A stretch of DNA of 64,000 bases from Selaginella tamariscina (lineage: Eukaryota > Streptophyta > Lycopodiopsida > Selaginellales > Selaginellaceae), in assembly GCA_003024785.1 (NCBI GenBank), contig PUQB01000350.1, forward strand, positions 135,919 to 199,918, given 5' to 3'. The number at the start of each line of letters is the position of its first letter. The stretch's first letter is position 1. The notes beneath the pieces were generated by a model, which worked only from the letters and a program-made list of their open reading frames with translations, was not told the DNA's origin and did not search any database. The position numbers and the translations under genes were made by a program. Shown in pieces: positions 63,591-64,000 of the stretch.

Positions 63591-64000
63591 ATGCCCTTCT
63601 TGGTTGTGTTAGGGGTTCAATGCTGAGGAGTTCATGACTTTAGCATGCACACATGGTTATGTTTCAAATAAAGGTGTTGAGGGCTAAGTTTATTTATTTG
63701 TAACAAAGGCTTACTTTGACACACAAACATCGTCTCATCTAGTGAATGCATGCTATAGGGTTGTCCAACCCTAGCCTTATGTTAAATGTGGTTTTGTTTA
63801 GGGGGTGTTCTCCTAAGTAAGCTCATTAGCAAAACCCCTTTCATGAGGCATTCGCAAGTCATATACTTAGGGTTATTCAAACCTAACCTTAGAGAGTTTG
63901 TTTAGCAGAACACTTATGTCCTCACTAAGTACTAGCCTTAAGTTTAGGGTATAACTTAGTCACTCAAACTCTCAAGGGTTAGTCGTGGTTCATGGTACCC
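63591..64000 (-). repeat. Dispersed repeat, TGTCA family, copy G (partial, cut by window end)
   Basis: Directly after copy F the middle of the same repeat begins again, with AGGGGTTCAATGCTGAGGAG, CATGAGGCATTCGCAAG, TCACTAAGTACTAGCC and TAGTCGTGGTTCATGGTACC. It continues to the last base of the window, giving a tandem or nested arrangement with copy F. Confidence 0.65.

Overview
The window is nuclear DNA of a land plant. The evidence is spliced genes with GT-AG introns (many only 50-120 bp), plant-type TTTAGGG tracts, and plant gene families: a SKU5-like multicopper oxidase, an RMR-type PA/RING receptor, a group E/I bZIP and a ZIFL transporter. Overall base composition is AT-rich. Very short introns beside large repeat fields would suit a compact-gene lineage, but I cannot name the species.

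Layout. 1-9.9 kb is repeats: low-complexity DNA, dispersed ~1.2-1.6 kb repeats with TGTCA...TGACA-like ends, and two 21-bp minisatellites in opposite orientation. 9.9-13.5 kb holds a LEA-like exon duplication and a frameshifted protein-kinase pseudogene between direct repeats. 13.5-20 kb is mostly AT-rich decay. 20.3-23.3 kb is a gene island (RMR-like receptor and DOT1-like methyltransferase, head to head). 24-26.5 kb is a decayed Ty3/Gypsy chromovirus. 28.2-29.8 kb is another dispersed repeat. 31.9-41.1 kb is a dense island of five genes in alternating orientation: SKU5-like oxidase, bZIP, ITP pyrophosphatase, uL18-like ribosomal protein and ZIFL transporter. 42.1-43.7 kb and 62.3-64 kb are more copies of the dispersed repeat.

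The most unusual part is about 45.2-59.9 kb. An imperfect inverted repeat (26 of 28 matching bases in its core) brackets a ~14.7 kb segment with three multi-exon genes: an FCP1/HAD-type phosphatase-like gene and a gene with a ParB-like domain on the minus strand, and on the plus strand a DUF7869-like protein with a possible DDE/RNase H-fold core. Between the divergent genes are two arrays of the perfect 18-bp palindrome GGCGGGATTAATCCCGCC (about 18 exact copies plus variants, ~45 bp period). A variant copy lies in an intron of the ParB-like gene, and I saw none outside the segment. I read this as a large, probably undescribed DNA transposon-like element with its own cis-site array. Function and mobility are inference.

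Caution: the RMR-like and ZIFL-like genes contain several one-base homopolymer length changes that break otherwise well-conserved frames. Frameshifts in the 45-60 kb genes may therefore be assembly errors, true decay, or both.
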